Shown piece by piece: positions 31,841-39,609 of a stretch of DNA of 64,000 nt. Numbering within the stretch: the stretch's first letter is position 1; every line of letters begins with the position of its first letter. The stretch spans positions 1-64,000 of the forward strand of contig JAJZPN010000003.1 in the NCBI GenBank assembly GCA_021811145.1. The letters are read 5' to 3'. The notes below the pieces were generated by a model. The model was given only the letters and a program-made list of their open reading frames with translations. It ran no database searches and was not told the DNA's origin. Made by a program: the position numbers and the translations under genes. This DNA is from Pseudomonadota bacterium. GTDB lineage: Bacteria; Pseudomonadota; Gammaproteobacteria; Burkholderiales; Ferrovaceae.

Positions 31841-32377
31841 ATGGCTGAAGTTGAATCAAGTCAACGTAAATTATTACATCGCAGAACTATCACTATTGAA
31901 GGCTATGAACGTGATGATGGACTGTATGATATTGAAGGTCATTTGGTCGATATCAAAGGTTATGATTTTCCAGTAATGAATGGCATCAGAAAAACCGGTG
32001 AACCAATTCACAATATGGTGTTAGGGATCACCATTGATGCTGATATGACTATCATAGATGCCTATGCCAAAACACAAGCACGGCCCTATCCTGGGTTTTG
32101 CGAGACCATCACCGATCATTATCAATCTTTGACAGGATTAAAAATTGCTCCTGGTTTTACCAAGGCCGTGAAAGAGCGTTTTGGGGGGGTGAGAGGATGC
32201 ACTCATTTAACGGAAATGATCGGCACTCTTGCTACCGTAGCCTTTCAAACGCGCTACGGCTCAGCCGAATCCCATTCCCCTAATAAGCCGCCGCATTTAG
32301 ACGGCTGTCATGCGTTGGATACCACAGGCCCTGTGGTTGCCAAATTTTATTCACAGTGGAAAGTGGATAAAAAATAG
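31841..32377 (+). CDS. DUF2889 family protein
   Basis: A conserved protein of 178 residues. Signatures seen in DUF2889 proteins are present: LLHRRTITIEGYERDDGLYD at the start, GIRKTGEPIHNM, and GFTKAVKERFGGVRGCTHLTEMI towards the end, with conserved Asp, His and Cys that might bind a ligand. The function is not established. The start was taken at ATG 31841 with GAGGGTGG before it; an in-frame GTG at 31829 includes that ribosome site and is unlikely. It is divergent from slt. Confidence 0.85.
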   Translation: MAEVESSQRKLLHRRTITIEGYERDDGLYDIEGHLVDIKGYDFPVMNGIRKTGEPIHNMVLGITIDADMTIIDAYAKTQARPYPGFCETITDHYQSLTGLKIAPGFTKAVKERFGGVRGCTHLTEMIGTLATVAFQTRYGSAESHSPNKPPHLDGCHALDTTGPVVAKFYSQWKVDKK

Positions 32378-32405
32378 TTAAAAAATCAATAGAGAATGGG
32401 CTTTT

Positions 32406-32425
32406 TATCAGAATAGTATCTGATA
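32406..32425 (+). promoter_or_regulatory. Inverted repeat upstream of sucC
   Basis: TATCAGA (32406-32412) and TCTGATA (32419-32425) form a perfect 7-bp inverted repeat with a 6-bp centre, 61 bp before the sucC start. It could be an operator or a weak hairpin; there is no T-run after it. Seen directly, function inferred. Confidence 0.3.
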
Positions 32426-32486
32426 GAATAAAATGGTTTTAGGTAGATTTTTACTTGATTAACTTGTACATCGATAAGGCTAATCC

Positions 32487-33650
32487 ATGAAAATTCATGA
32501 GTACCAAGCAAAAGAAATACTGCGCCAGTATGGCGTTCCTACCCCGAGAGGGATTCCTTGTTTTAGCGTTGATGAAGCCATACAAGCTGGCCACACACTG
32601 GCCCAACCTGTGGTGGTAGTCAAAGCCCAAATCCACGCTGGTGGACGCGGGAAAGGTGGGGGGGTAAAGGTTGCCAAGTCGGCCGATGAGTTAAAGACTT
32701 ATGCCAATCAAATATTGGGAATGAATCTAGTGACCCATCAAACTGGCCCTCAGGGTCAGCCTGTACGTCGATTGTTAATTGAGGAAGGCGCTGATATTAA
32801 AAAAGAGCTCTATATTGGCATGGTGGTTGATCGTAAATCCCAGCGTGTGGCTCTAATGGCTAGCCCTGAGGGCGGCATGGATATTGAAGAGGTGGCAGCG
32901 CATACCCCTGAAAAAATTCTCACTGTATTAATTGATCCAATGACTGGATTAACCACTGCACAGGCGAATCAAGTCTCCGAATTCATTGGTGTTCCTAAAG
33001 AGTTGTGGGCTCAAGCTGAGGCGTTATTTCAAGGCTTATACAAAGCCTTTGATGAAAAAGATGCCAGTCTTGCTGAAATCAACCCGATGGTGATCACCGG
33101 GGACGCGCGTGTACTTGCTTTAGATGCCAAAATGAATTTTGATAGTAATGCGCTCTATCGTCATCCTGAGATTGTGGCGTTAAGAGATTTGGACGAAGAG
33201 GATCCCAGTGAAATTGAAGCCTCACGCTTTGATTTATCCTACATTTCATTAGATGGCAATATCGGCTGCCTAGTGAATGGGGCCGGTCTTGCTATGGCCA
33301 CCATGGATATTGTTAAACTCTATGGTGGAAACCCGGCTAACTTTCTTGATGTAGGTGGAGGAGCCACCACAGAAAAGGTTACCGAAGCGTTTAAGTTAAT
33401 GCTTAAAAATCCTGATCTTAAAGCCATTTTAGTTAATATCTTTGGCGGTATTATGAAATGCGATGTGATTGCTACCGGTGTTGTTGAAGCAGCCAAACAG
33501 GTAAAGCTTGGGGTGCCGTTAGTTGTTCGTCTTGAGGGGACGAATGTTGAGCTTGGTAAACAAATATTGGCTCAATCAGGTTTACCTATTATTTCTGCTA
33601 ACAACATGGCTGATGCTGCTGAAAAAGTAGTTCAAGCTGCGCGAGGTTAA
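32487..33650 (+). CDS. sucC: Succinyl-CoA synthetase (ADP-forming), beta subunit
   Basis: TCA-cycle subunit binding nucleotide and succinate. ATP-grasp N-terminal domain ([39 protein letters not shown]), then the ligase domain with [18 protein letters not shown] and [13 protein letters not shown]. 387 residues is exactly typical. It is followed 1 bp later by sucD. Confidence 0.97.
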   Translation: MKIHEYQAKEILRQYGVPTPRGIPCFSVDEAIQAGHTLAQPVVVVKAQIHAGGRGKGGGVKVAKSADELKTYANQILGMNLVTHQTGPQGQPVRRLLIEEGADIKKELYIGMVVDRKSQRVALMASPEGGMDIEEVAAHTPEKILTVLIDPMTGLTTAQANQVSEFIGVPKELWAQAEALFQGLYKAFDEKDASLAEINPMVITGDARVLALDAKMNFDSNALYRHPEIVALRDLDEEDPSEIEASRFDLSYISLDGNIGCLVNGAGLAMATMDIVKLYGGNPANFLDVGGGATTEKVTEAFKLMLKNPDLKAILVNIFGGIMKCDVIATGVVEAAKQVKLGVPLVVRLEGTNVELGKQILAQSGLPIISANNMADAAEKVVQAARG

Positions 33651-33651
33651 T

Positions 33652-34530
33652 ATGTCTATACTTATCAATCGCAATACACGTGTACTCACTCAAGGGATCA
33701 CCGGAAAAACCGGTATGTTTCATACCAAAATGTGTCAAGAATACGCCTTTGGTAGAGAGTGTTTTGTCGCCGGGGTGACCCCTAAAAAGGGTGGCCAGTC
33801 CTATGAGGGAATCCCCATTTTTGATAGTGTCAAAGAAGCCAAAGACAATACCGGTGCCAATGTATCAGTTATCTATGTTCCACCCCCCTTTGCCGCTGCC
33901 GCAATTGATGAGGCTGTGGAGGCTGAGATGGATTTAGTGATCTGTATCACAGAGGGCATTCCGGTGCGCGATATGATTCGCACGCGTTATAAGATGCAGG
34001 GTAAAAAAACCATCTTGATTGGCCCTAATTGTCCTGGGTTGATTACGCCTGATGAAATTAAAATCGGTATCATGCCAGGCCATATTCATAAGAAAGGCCC
34101 TATTGGTGTGGTCTCCCGTTCCGGTACGTTAACCTATGAAGCGGTAGGTCAATTACGTGAACTAGGGTTAGGTCAATCCTCGTGTGTGGGGATCGGCGGT
34201 GATCCTGTAAATGGCATGAAGCACATCGATGTGTTGAAACTATTTAATGACGACCCTGATACTGAGGCGGTTATCATGGTGGGTGAAATTGGCGGCGACG
34301 ACGAAGAGACCTGTGCGCGCTGGATTAAAGACAATATGACTAAACCAGTTATTGGCTTTATCGCTGGCGTGACAGCCCCTCCCGGAAAACGCATGGGACA
34401 CGCAGGAGCGATTATTTCAGGTGGTCATGGTACGGCTCAAGAAAAGCTCGCTGTCATGGAGGAGAGTGGTATCAAGGTAACTCGTAATCCAGCCGAAATG
34501 GGTAAAACCCTTAAATCAGTCCTTAAATAG
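33652..34530 (+). CDS. sucD: Succinyl-CoA synthetase, alpha subunit
   Basis: Alpha subunit binding CoA and carrying the phospho-histidine. N-terminal [19 protein letters not shown] is the CoA-binding signature, [17 protein letters not shown] follows, and the phosphorylated His lies in [16 protein letters not shown]. 292 residues is normal. The stop region overlaps by 8 bp the end of the convergent fur. Confidence 0.97.
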   Translation: MSILINRNTRVLTQGITGKTGMFHTKMCQEYAFGRECFVAGVTPKKGGQSYEGIPIFDSVKEAKDNTGANVSVIYVPPPFAAAAIDEAVEAEMDLVICITEGIPVRDMIRTRYKMQGKKTILIGPNCPGLITPDEIKIGIMPGHIHKKGPIGVVSRSGTLTYEAVGQLRELGLGQSSCVGIGGDPVNGMKHIDVLKLFNDDPDTEAVIMVGEIGGDDEETCARWIKDNMTKPVIGFIAGVTAPPGKRMGHAGAIISGGHGTAQEKLAVMEESGIKVTRNPAEMGKTLKSVLK

Positions 34531-34960
34531 GGTTGAGTAATTTACGCGGACAATTCTCACGAATACAGTCCGCGTAAATTTGTAGTGAATGATCGTGAAT
34601 AACAAAGCCCCGTTCTTTAGCTACTTTGCTTTGTCTTTTTTCGATTTCAGGGTCATAGAACTCTTCAACGTGTCCGCATTGCATGCATACTAAATGATCG
34701 TGATGTTCACCAGCATTGAGTTCATACACCGCTCGATTGCCCTCAAAATGATGACGAACCAAGAGTCCTGCTTGTTCAAATTGGGTGAGGACACGATAGA
34801 CAGTGGCTAAACCAATTTCCATTCCCTCTTGGAGTAGACGCCGATATACCTCCTCTGCGCTCATGTGGCGAAGGTCAGACTGTTCAAATAAACTCAATAC
34901 CTTGAGTCGAGGGAGAGTGGCCTTAAGACCGATGTCTTTTAAATTTTGTGGATCGCTCAT
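34523..34960 (-). CDS. fur: Ferric uptake regulator Fur
   Basis: Iron-responsive repressor. The winged-helix domain contains the classic [20 protein letters not shown] and [15 protein letters not shown]; the metal sites are in [20 protein letters not shown] and the C-terminal CIRENCP. 145 residues is the family length. It is divergent from the bamE-dapB genes, the arrangement common in betaproteobacteria. No convincing Fur box was found in the roughly 80-bp gap. Confidence 0.95.
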   Translation of the reverse strand: MSDPQNLKDIGLKATLPRLKVLSLFEQSDLRHMSAEEVYRRLLQEGMEIGLATVYRVLTQFEQAGLLVRHHFEGNRAVYELNAGEHHDHLVCMQCGHVEEFYDPEIEKRQSKVAKERGFVIHDHSLQIYADCIRENCPRKLLNPI

Positions 34961-35041
34961 GAATCGTGTTTTATGATCAAGATAGGGTATTATAGGCAGA
35001 TTCGTAAAAAACTGTTGATTATCGTTGAGGTTAAAGTTTCT

Positions 35042-35410
35042 GTGGGTAAAATAAAGTGGTTAAGAAAAGGATGGCTACTGTGTTGGGTATTACTATCGGC
35101 CTGTAGCTTTGGTCTTCATCCATACAAAATGGAGATTCAGCAGGGAACAGCTATTGATTCAAAAATGGTTGAGCGACTAAAACCAGGCATGACCAGAACG
35201 CAGGTCAGTTTGATTTTAGGTACCCCCTTACTCGCTGATCCTTTCCATGCCAATCAATGGGATTATATTTTCTATACGCGTGAGAAAGGGATATTAAGTA
35301 AACCCTATCATTTAACGGTTTATTTTGTGAAAGATCATTTGGATCATTTTACTAATGATTATCCGCCAACCAAGCCAGTTGAATACGAGGGAGTGAACGG
35401 CGAGAAATGA
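35042..35410 (+). CDS. bamE: Outer-membrane assembly lipoprotein BamE (SmpA/OmlA)
   Basis: Accessory lipoprotein of the BAM machine that inserts beta-barrels such as the porins in this window. The lipobox is LSAC, and the mature part carries [32 protein letters not shown] and the WDYIFY strand of the family. The frame is open from an ATG at 34946, but that would put about 50 residues before the lipobox cysteine and overlap fur. The GTG at 35042 (TGAGG 11 bp upstream) gives a standard 21-residue signal peptide and was chosen. The stop overlaps dapB (ATGA). Confidence 0.88.
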   Translation: MGKIKWLRKGWLLCWVLLSACSFGLHPYKMEIQQGTAIDSKMVERLKPGMTRTQVSLILGTPLLADPFHANQWDYIFYTREKGILSKPYHLTVYFVKDHLDHFTNDYPPTKPVEYEGVNGEK

Positions 35411-36243
35411 GTATTCGTATTGCGATAGCTGGGAGTACCGGCAGAATGGGCAGAACACTCATTGATGAAGTGTTATCTGACAATGATTTAACTTTAAGTG
35501 CCGCACTAGAGAGAACTGGTCATCCTTTATTGGGCCGTGATCCAGGAGACTGGGTGGGTGTACCAACAAATGTACTGATTGCTTCTCTTACGCGCGAAAG
35601 TCTCGTCAATACTAATGTATTAGTTGATTTTACTCGACCTGAAGCCACACTGGCGCACCTTGAGCTATGTCGTGAGTTGGGTGTTGCTATGGTCATTGGT
35701 ACCACGGGTTTTAGTGCAGCAGAGCGTGAAGTTATTCATCAGAGCGCTAAAACCATTCCCATTATGATGGCTCCCAATATGAGTGTTGGGGTCAATGTTA
35801 CCTTATCTTTATTAGATTTAGCTGCCCGTATGTTAAAAGAGGGCTTTGATGTAGAAATCACAGAAGCGCATCACCGCCATAAAGTGGATGCCCCATCAGG
35901 TACTGCATTACGCTTAGGGGAAGTGGTTGCGCAAGCGCGTGGCGTCAAACTCTCTGACGTGGCTTTGTATGGTAGAGAGGGGATTATGGGCGAGAGAGAC
36001 CCTAACACCATTGGTTTTGCAACCATTCGCGGCGGCGATGTGGTGGGGGATCATACTGTATCGTTTTTAGGTGATGGTGAGCGAGTAGAGATTACCCATA
36101 AAGCGAGTGGTCGTGATACCTTTGCTAAGGGTGCATTAAGAGCGGCGAAATTCTTGCGTGCTCAGTCCTCAGGGTTTTTCGATATGGAAGATGTGCTGGG
36201 ATTAAAAGGCATTCGACAACTATTCAAAGATGTTAACGTTTAA
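35407..36243 (+). CDS. dapB: 4-hydroxy-tetrahydrodipicolinate reductase
   Basis: Lysine/DAP pathway reductase using NAD(P)H. The Rossmann loop is IAIAGSTGRMGRTLI at the start; VIGTTGFSA, APNMSVGVNV and the catalytic EAHHRHKVDAPSGTA are all present. 278 residues is normal. It overlaps bamE by 4 bp. In many relatives carA follows directly; here 3.3 kb of accessory DNA intervenes. Confidence 0.97.
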   Translation: MSIRIAIAGSTGRMGRTLIDEVLSDNDLTLSAALERTGHPLLGRDPGDWVGVPTNVLIASLTRESLVNTNVLVDFTRPEATLAHLELCRELGVAMVIGTTGFSAAEREVIHQSAKTIPIMMAPNMSVGVNVTLSLLDLAARMLKEGFDVEITEAHHRHKVDAPSGTALRLGEVVAQARGVKLSDVALYGREGIMGERDPNTIGFATIRGGDVVGDHTVSFLGDGERVEITHKASGRDTFAKGALRAAKFLRAQSSGFFDMEDVLGLKGIRQLFKDVNV

Positions 36244-36601
36244 TGTAACTCAGTCACCACCCATTGCGCAGGTTAGCAACACATCGAATTATTCAGTTCT
36301 TTAGCAAATAAAACTGGTGTCTTTCAGGGTGGCTTCCGAACATTGTAAGAGTTGTTCGGCAACACTTACCCTTGCATCCCGCTTGCGATTTCCAGGTTCT
36401 GCAGAAACGAAATCAGCCAACAAAAACGATCCCTAGGCGGAAAAAAATACAAGCTGACAATTAAACGGAGGATTGATTGAGCCGCAGCATCAGTGTCATT
36501 GCCTGTGCGGGCGATACACAGAACCCGTAGTATTCGTCAAATTGGGCATCACGATCGTTTGGGGTGTGGACAGGCATGGTACGCGCCTTTTGGTAAAATG
36601 A
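36244..36601. other. Left flank of the accessory island; degraded coding scraps
   Basis: No intact gene. On the minus strand a 38-codon open frame (36461-36577) starts MPVHTPNDRDAQFDEYYGF, and in another frame a protein-like stretch ADFVSAEPGNRKRDARVSVA runs to a stop at 36301. They may be pieces of one decayed gene broken by a frameshift, but the family was not recognised. No terminator for dapB was found here. Confidence 0.4.
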
Positions 36602-36644
36602 CTCATTAATGTTGCATTAATTTATGTTATGCTACATTAATGAG
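36602..36644 (+). promoter_or_regulatory. Operator/promoter of hipBA: repeated CATTAATG palindromes
   Basis: CTCATTAATG (36602-36611) and CATTAATGAG (36635-36644) are exact inverted copies of each other, centres 33 bp apart, i.e. about three helical turns. CATTAATG is itself a palindrome, and a third near-copy (CATTAAT, 36616-36622) lies between. Sequence like TATGTTATGCT between the outer copies could be the -10 region. HipB-type antitoxins bind repeated palindromes in their own promoter, so autoregulation is likely. Confidence 0.7.
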
Positions 36645-36652
36645 GCAATTTA

Positions 36653-36991
36653 ATGGTTAAACCTATCTCGCGTCCCTATTCCCATTACAGCTTAAGTGCA
36701 CTTGAGCTATTGGGTCAGCTTGTGCGTGAGGCACGTCTGAATAAAGCCATGACTGCCGCAGATTTGGCTGAACGCGCAGGTATTTCGCGTGCTTTAGTTC
36801 AACGGATTGAGCGCGGAGACCCGGGCTGTTCTATCGGCGCGGTATTTGAAGTGGCCAGCATCTGTGGGGTACCTTTATTTGATCAAGACCACCGACAGTT
36901 AACCGCTCATTTGGCATTGCATCGAGAAAAAATGACTTTGTTACCCAAAGCCGTCCGTGTGCGCATGAAAGGCGTAAAAGATGACTTCTGA
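36653..36991 (+). CDS. hipB: HipB-like HTH antitoxin
   Basis: Xre-family DNA-binding antitoxin of 112 residues. The helix-turn-helix spans about residues 21-58: LGQLVREARLNKAMTAADLA then ERAGISRALVQRIERGDPG. The C-terminal tail is basic. It should bind the repeated CATTAATG palindromes just upstream and neutralise HipA. Its 3' end overlaps hipA by 11 bp, the usual antitoxin-first arrangement. Base composition looks somewhat more GC-rich than the flanking core genes, in line with acquisition. Confidence 0.85.
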   Translation: MVKPISRPYSHYSLSALELLGQLVREARLNKAMTAADLAERAGISRALVQRIERGDPGCSIGAVFEVASICGVPLFDQDHRQLTAHLALHREKMTLLPKAVRVRMKGVKDDF

Positions 36992-38270
36992 TGCCAACGC
37001 CAAGTACTCTGGGGCTTATGTCTGGGTGTGGTTGCCTCATGAAGTAGAACCTGTTGTAGCAGGTTTACTCTTGAAACAAGGGCCGTCGTTGGTATTTAAC
37101 TATGGCCGCAGCTATCTCGCTCGCCCTGATGCCATTTCTTTATATTCCCCAGAGCTAGAGCTACAGAGAGGCAGCATCCCTCTTATCCCTGGCTTAAGTA
37201 TGCCTAGTTGCCTGCGCGATGCATCGCCAGACGCTTGGGGCCGCCGTGTACTGATCAATCAAAAATTAGGAGTCGAGGGTGCCGATACTGCCGATATTGA
37301 ACTTGATGAGTTGACCTATTTGCTTGAATCTGGCTCGGATAGAATTGGGGCTTTGGATTTTCAGCAATCACCTATTCACTATGTGCCGAGGCAGACTAAG
37401 CAGCCTTCGCTGGAAGAATTGCTTACATCTGCTGAAAAGGTAGAACAAGGCATGTCGCTTTCGTCCGAACTAGACCAAGCCTTATTACACGGGACTTCCT
37501 TAGGGGGCGCGCGCCCTAAAGTATTACTTGATGATGGTGATCGGAAGTATATTGCCAAATTTTCTGCAAGCAATGATCTCTACAGTGTCGTAAAAGCTGA
37601 ATTTATTGCTATGCGTTTGGCACGCAAAGTAGGTCTGAACGTGGCGAGCGTACATTTGAGCGCTGCCATGGGAAAAGATGTGTTACTTGTTGAGCGCTTT
37701 GATCGGGTCCGGCATGAAGAGCGTTGGTTTAGGCGCGCCATGGTTTCTGCGTTAACTCTATTCGAGTTAGATGAAATGATGGCTGCTTATGCCAGTTATG
37801 AAAAACTTGCGGAGATTGTTCGTCATCGATTCGTTAATTCAACGGCTACCTTGCGTGAACTCTTCTCCCGGATGGTCTTCAACATTCTGTGTGGTAATAC
37901 TGATGATCACGCACGCAACCATGCAGCGTTCTGGGACGGACAGCAGTTGGCTTTAACGCCAGCCTATGACATTTGTCCTCAATCACGAGTGGGTCAGCAA
38001 GCTTCGCAGGCCATGCTCATTCATAATAACGATCGTAGTAGTCAGATAGCTACCTGTATTGCAGCCGCTCCCTCCTTTCTGCTTGGTGTAGAAGAAGCGA
38101 TTGCCATCGTCAACTATCAGGTCAGCATAATCGAAAACGAATGGCAGTCTATTTGTGATGAAGCTAATTTGAGTCAAGTGGATCGACAATTATTTTGGCG
38201 TAGGCAGTTCTTGAATCCGTTTGTCTTTTTGAATGCGCCGCAGGGAGTCCTTATTTCTTTTGGTGGCTAA
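36981..38270 (+). CDS. hipA: HipA-family serine/threonine kinase toxin
   Basis: Toxin of a type II system. Known HipA phosphorylates glutamyl-tRNA synthetase and induces dormancy; the target here is unknown. The N-subdomain-1 region is present (FNYGRSYLARPDAISLYSP), then the P-loop-like HGTSLGGARPKVLL with the regulatory serine (about residue 172). The catalytic GNTDDHARNHAAFW is at about 305-318 and a DFG-like YDICPQS at about 332. The C-terminus WRRQFLNPFVFLN fits the family. All key residues look intact at 429 residues, so it is likely functional. Its stop is followed directly by IS21-like repeats. Confidence 0.88.
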   Translation: MTSDANAKYSGAYVWVWLPHEVEPVVAGLLLKQGPSLVFNYGRSYLARPDAISLYSPELELQRGSIPLIPGLSMPSCLRDASPDAWGRRVLINQKLGVEGADTADIELDELTYLLESGSDRIGALDFQQSPIHYVPRQTKQPSLEELLTSAEKVEQGMSLSSELDQALLHGTSLGGARPKVLLDDGDRKYIAKFSASNDLYSVVKAEFIAMRLARKVGLNVASVHLSAAMGKDVLLVERFDRVRHEERWFRRAMVSALTLFELDEMMAAYASYEKLAEIVRHRFVNSTATLRELFSRMVFNILCGNTDDHARNHAAFWDGQQLALTPAYDICPQSRVGQQASQAMLIHNNDRSSQIATCIAAAPSFLLGVEEAIAIVNYQVSIIENEWQSICDEANLSQVDRQLFWRRQFLNPFVFLNAPQGVLISFGG

Positions 38271-38272
38271 GT

Positions 38273-38333
38273 GGATATTCCACCACCACTTGGATGCCAG
38301 TTCCGCCAATGACACTTGGACGCCGATTCCGTA
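38273..38333 (+). repeat. Three degenerate GGAyGCCrnTTCC repeats, IS21-end-like
   Basis: TGGATATTCC (38273-38282), TTGGATGCCAGTTCCG (38291-38306) and TTGGACGCCGATTCCG (38317-38332) are direct, degenerate copies. Such repeated GGACGCCGATTCC units are found at ends of IS21-family elements. No transposase remains nearby, so this would be a solo end scrap. Recognition is from memory, hence the low confidence. Confidence 0.35.
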
Positions 38334-38482
38334 GGTGTGATCGAACAACCGCATGGCGGAAGCGTGGGCTGATGATGATTGTTGTGAGAACCATTTCTGC
38401 AACGACATTGGGAATTATATGGCACTTAGTGATGCAAATGACCGTGCGATGAACTTTCAAAACTCGCTATTTTGCGCGCTGA

Positions 38483-38833
38483 ATGCGTAAAGTAGATATA
38501 ACCGATACTGCGCTTTGCGCGGCGGTTCAAGAAATGGCAGATGGCCTGATCGATGCCGATCTGGGGAGAGGTGTTGTTAAGAAGCGGGTTGTACTGGCTG
38601 GGCGTGGCAAGCGAGGAGGGGTCAGAACTCTGCTGGCATCTAACAAGGGGTCGCGCTGGTTTTTTGTATTCGGCTTTGCCAAGAATGACTGGGCAAACGT
38701 AACGGATGCGGAACTTGAAGGTTTGCAGGAATTGGCTCAAGGGTTGCTAGGCAGAACATCCCAAGAGCTTGACCAAACTGTTTTGGATGGTGCGTTAGAG
38801 GAGATATGCAATGACGAGCAAAGCCAAGGCTAA
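38483..38833 (+). CDS. RelE-like toxin of a HigBA-type pair, 5' end eroded
   Basis: Type II toxin of the PF06296 RelE-like group, expected to cut mRNA on the ribosome. The body is clear: MADGLIDADLGRGVVKKRVV, RGKRGGVRTLLASNKG and WFFVFGFAKNDWANVTDAEL. The codons just upstream in the same frame read TFKTRYFAR then TGA then MRKVDITD, which matches the usual family N-terminus ('..FKTRYFARWMRK..') with the Trp codon changed to TGA; a further TGA lies before the TFK, and the likely original ATG (38449) is one base out of frame. Thus the present ATG is a restart that drops the first strand, and no Shine-Dalgarno supports it. Activity is doubtful. The antitoxin gene overlaps its end. Confidence 0.75.
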   Translation: MRKVDITDTALCAAVQEMADGLIDADLGRGVVKKRVVLAGRGKRGGVRTLLASNKGSRWFFVFGFAKNDWANVTDAELEGLQELAQGLLGRTSQELDQTVLDGALEEICNDEQSQG

Positions 38834-39134
38834 GAGCATGATTTTAGAGGCAGTCCACGAAACGGCTGTGGACCTGCATCGTTTGGGGTTTATTGATAAA
38901 CGTAAGATGCGTAAATTCGATGCATTAGGTTTAGCGCCCATTCCCGAGTATGACAGCGTAAAAATCCGCGCGCTACGTAAACAGTTTCAACTGAGCCAAG
39001 CGGTGCTGGCCTGCGTTTTGAACACCAGTCTGTCCACGGTACGCAAATGGGAAATAGGAGAAAAGCATCCGAGCGGACCATCGCTCAAACTGCTCAATCT
39101 GTTAGAACGCAAGGGGTTGGAGGCGGTTCTTTAG
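38811..39134 (+). CDS. HTH antitoxin partner of the RelE-like toxin (HigA-like)
   Basis: Xre-type antitoxin of 107 residues. The DNA-binding domain is at about 50-100: IRALRKQFQLSQAVLACVLN then TSLSTVRKWEIGEKHPSGPS; the N-terminal part (SMILEAVHETAVDLHRLG) probably clamps the toxin. The start overlaps the toxin gene by 23 bp, toxin-first as in higBA. Unlike the toxin, it appears intact, so it may be kept for protection against a related toxin or as a stand-alone regulator. Confidence 0.85.
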   Translation: MTSKAKAKSMILEAVHETAVDLHRLGFIDKRKMRKFDALGLAPIPEYDSVKIRALRKQFQLSQAVLACVLNTSLSTVRKWEIGEKHPSGPSLKLLNLLERKGLEAVL

Positions 39135-39497
39135 CGGGCGTTATAAAGCGTTTTAGTGCATATAAACGGAGAAATTGAGCTAATATAGCGCATGACGGTA
39201 GAATTAAGCGATTTCGGATGTGTAATATTTCGGGGTAATGTGGCTAGAGTTTTTACCATGGTTGAAATTTGAACAACTCCATTCAACATAATCCCCCCAC
39301 TAGGCAGTTTTCTACGTTTATAGAAAACTTCAACATTGAATACCCACCGGTCGATTCGCTGGTGCCCTACGTCAACAACGCGCCACCCGCAGCGATGGCT
39401 AGGTAGCACAGATTGAACCTATCAAACAAAGCATAACAATTTATGTGCTACAAAAGCGGACAATTCTATTTATTGCTAATACCCGCAGTTCATCGCC
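39135..39497. other. Right flank of the accessory island; degraded sequence
   Basis: No intact gene. In one plus frame (39308-39406) the peptide NFNIEYPPVDSLVPYVNN resembles the start of ParB-like domains of phage methyltransferases, then hits a stop; this is a weak match. Near 39440 the sequence GTGCTACAAAAGCGGACAAT looks like an insertion-sequence edge but could not be assigned. The carA promoter begins at 39498. Confidence 0.35.
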
Positions 39498-39526
39498 TTG
39501 ATTTGATTGGCTTAATCTGGTAAGAT
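39498..39526 (+). promoter_or_regulatory. Candidate sigma-70 promoter of carAB
   Basis: TTGATT (-35, 39498-39503), a 17-bp spacer, and TAAGAT (-10, 39521-39526). Spacing is ideal, and both hexamers match the consensus at 4 or more positions. Transcription would start at about 39533, just before the leader hairpin. Confidence 0.5.
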
Positions 39527-39538
39527 TCCAACAATCGG

Positions 39539-39579
39539 AAACGGGAAGACGTATAAATTTAAGCGTCCTTCCCGTTTTT
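39539..39579 (+). promoter_or_regulatory. Attenuator-like hairpin in the carA leader
   Basis: AAACGGGAAGACG (39539-39551) pairs with CGTCCTTCCCGTTT (39564-39577) with one bulged base, followed by a short T-run (to 39579). It lies between the candidate promoter and the carA start at 39610, so as a terminator inside the leader it could attenuate carAB. It might instead be a relic of a terminator for upstream genes. Confidence 0.6.
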
Positions 39580-39609
39580 CATATCTAATCCCGTCTGGAG
39601 TTCATTGTC

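Noticed and set aside
34946..35041. Longer bamE start at ATG 34946
   Set aside because: It overlaps fur, and places the lipobox about 50 residues in, too deep for a lipoprotein signal peptide; the GTG at 35042 fits.
34961..35041. Fur box between fur and bamE
   Set aside because: No convincing match to the alternating GATAAT pattern was seen in the divergent region.
38273..38482. Minus-strand open frames of about 70 codons after hipA
   Set aside because: Overlapping frames with no recognisable motif; the direct repeats and the eroded RelE 5' end account for the stretch better.
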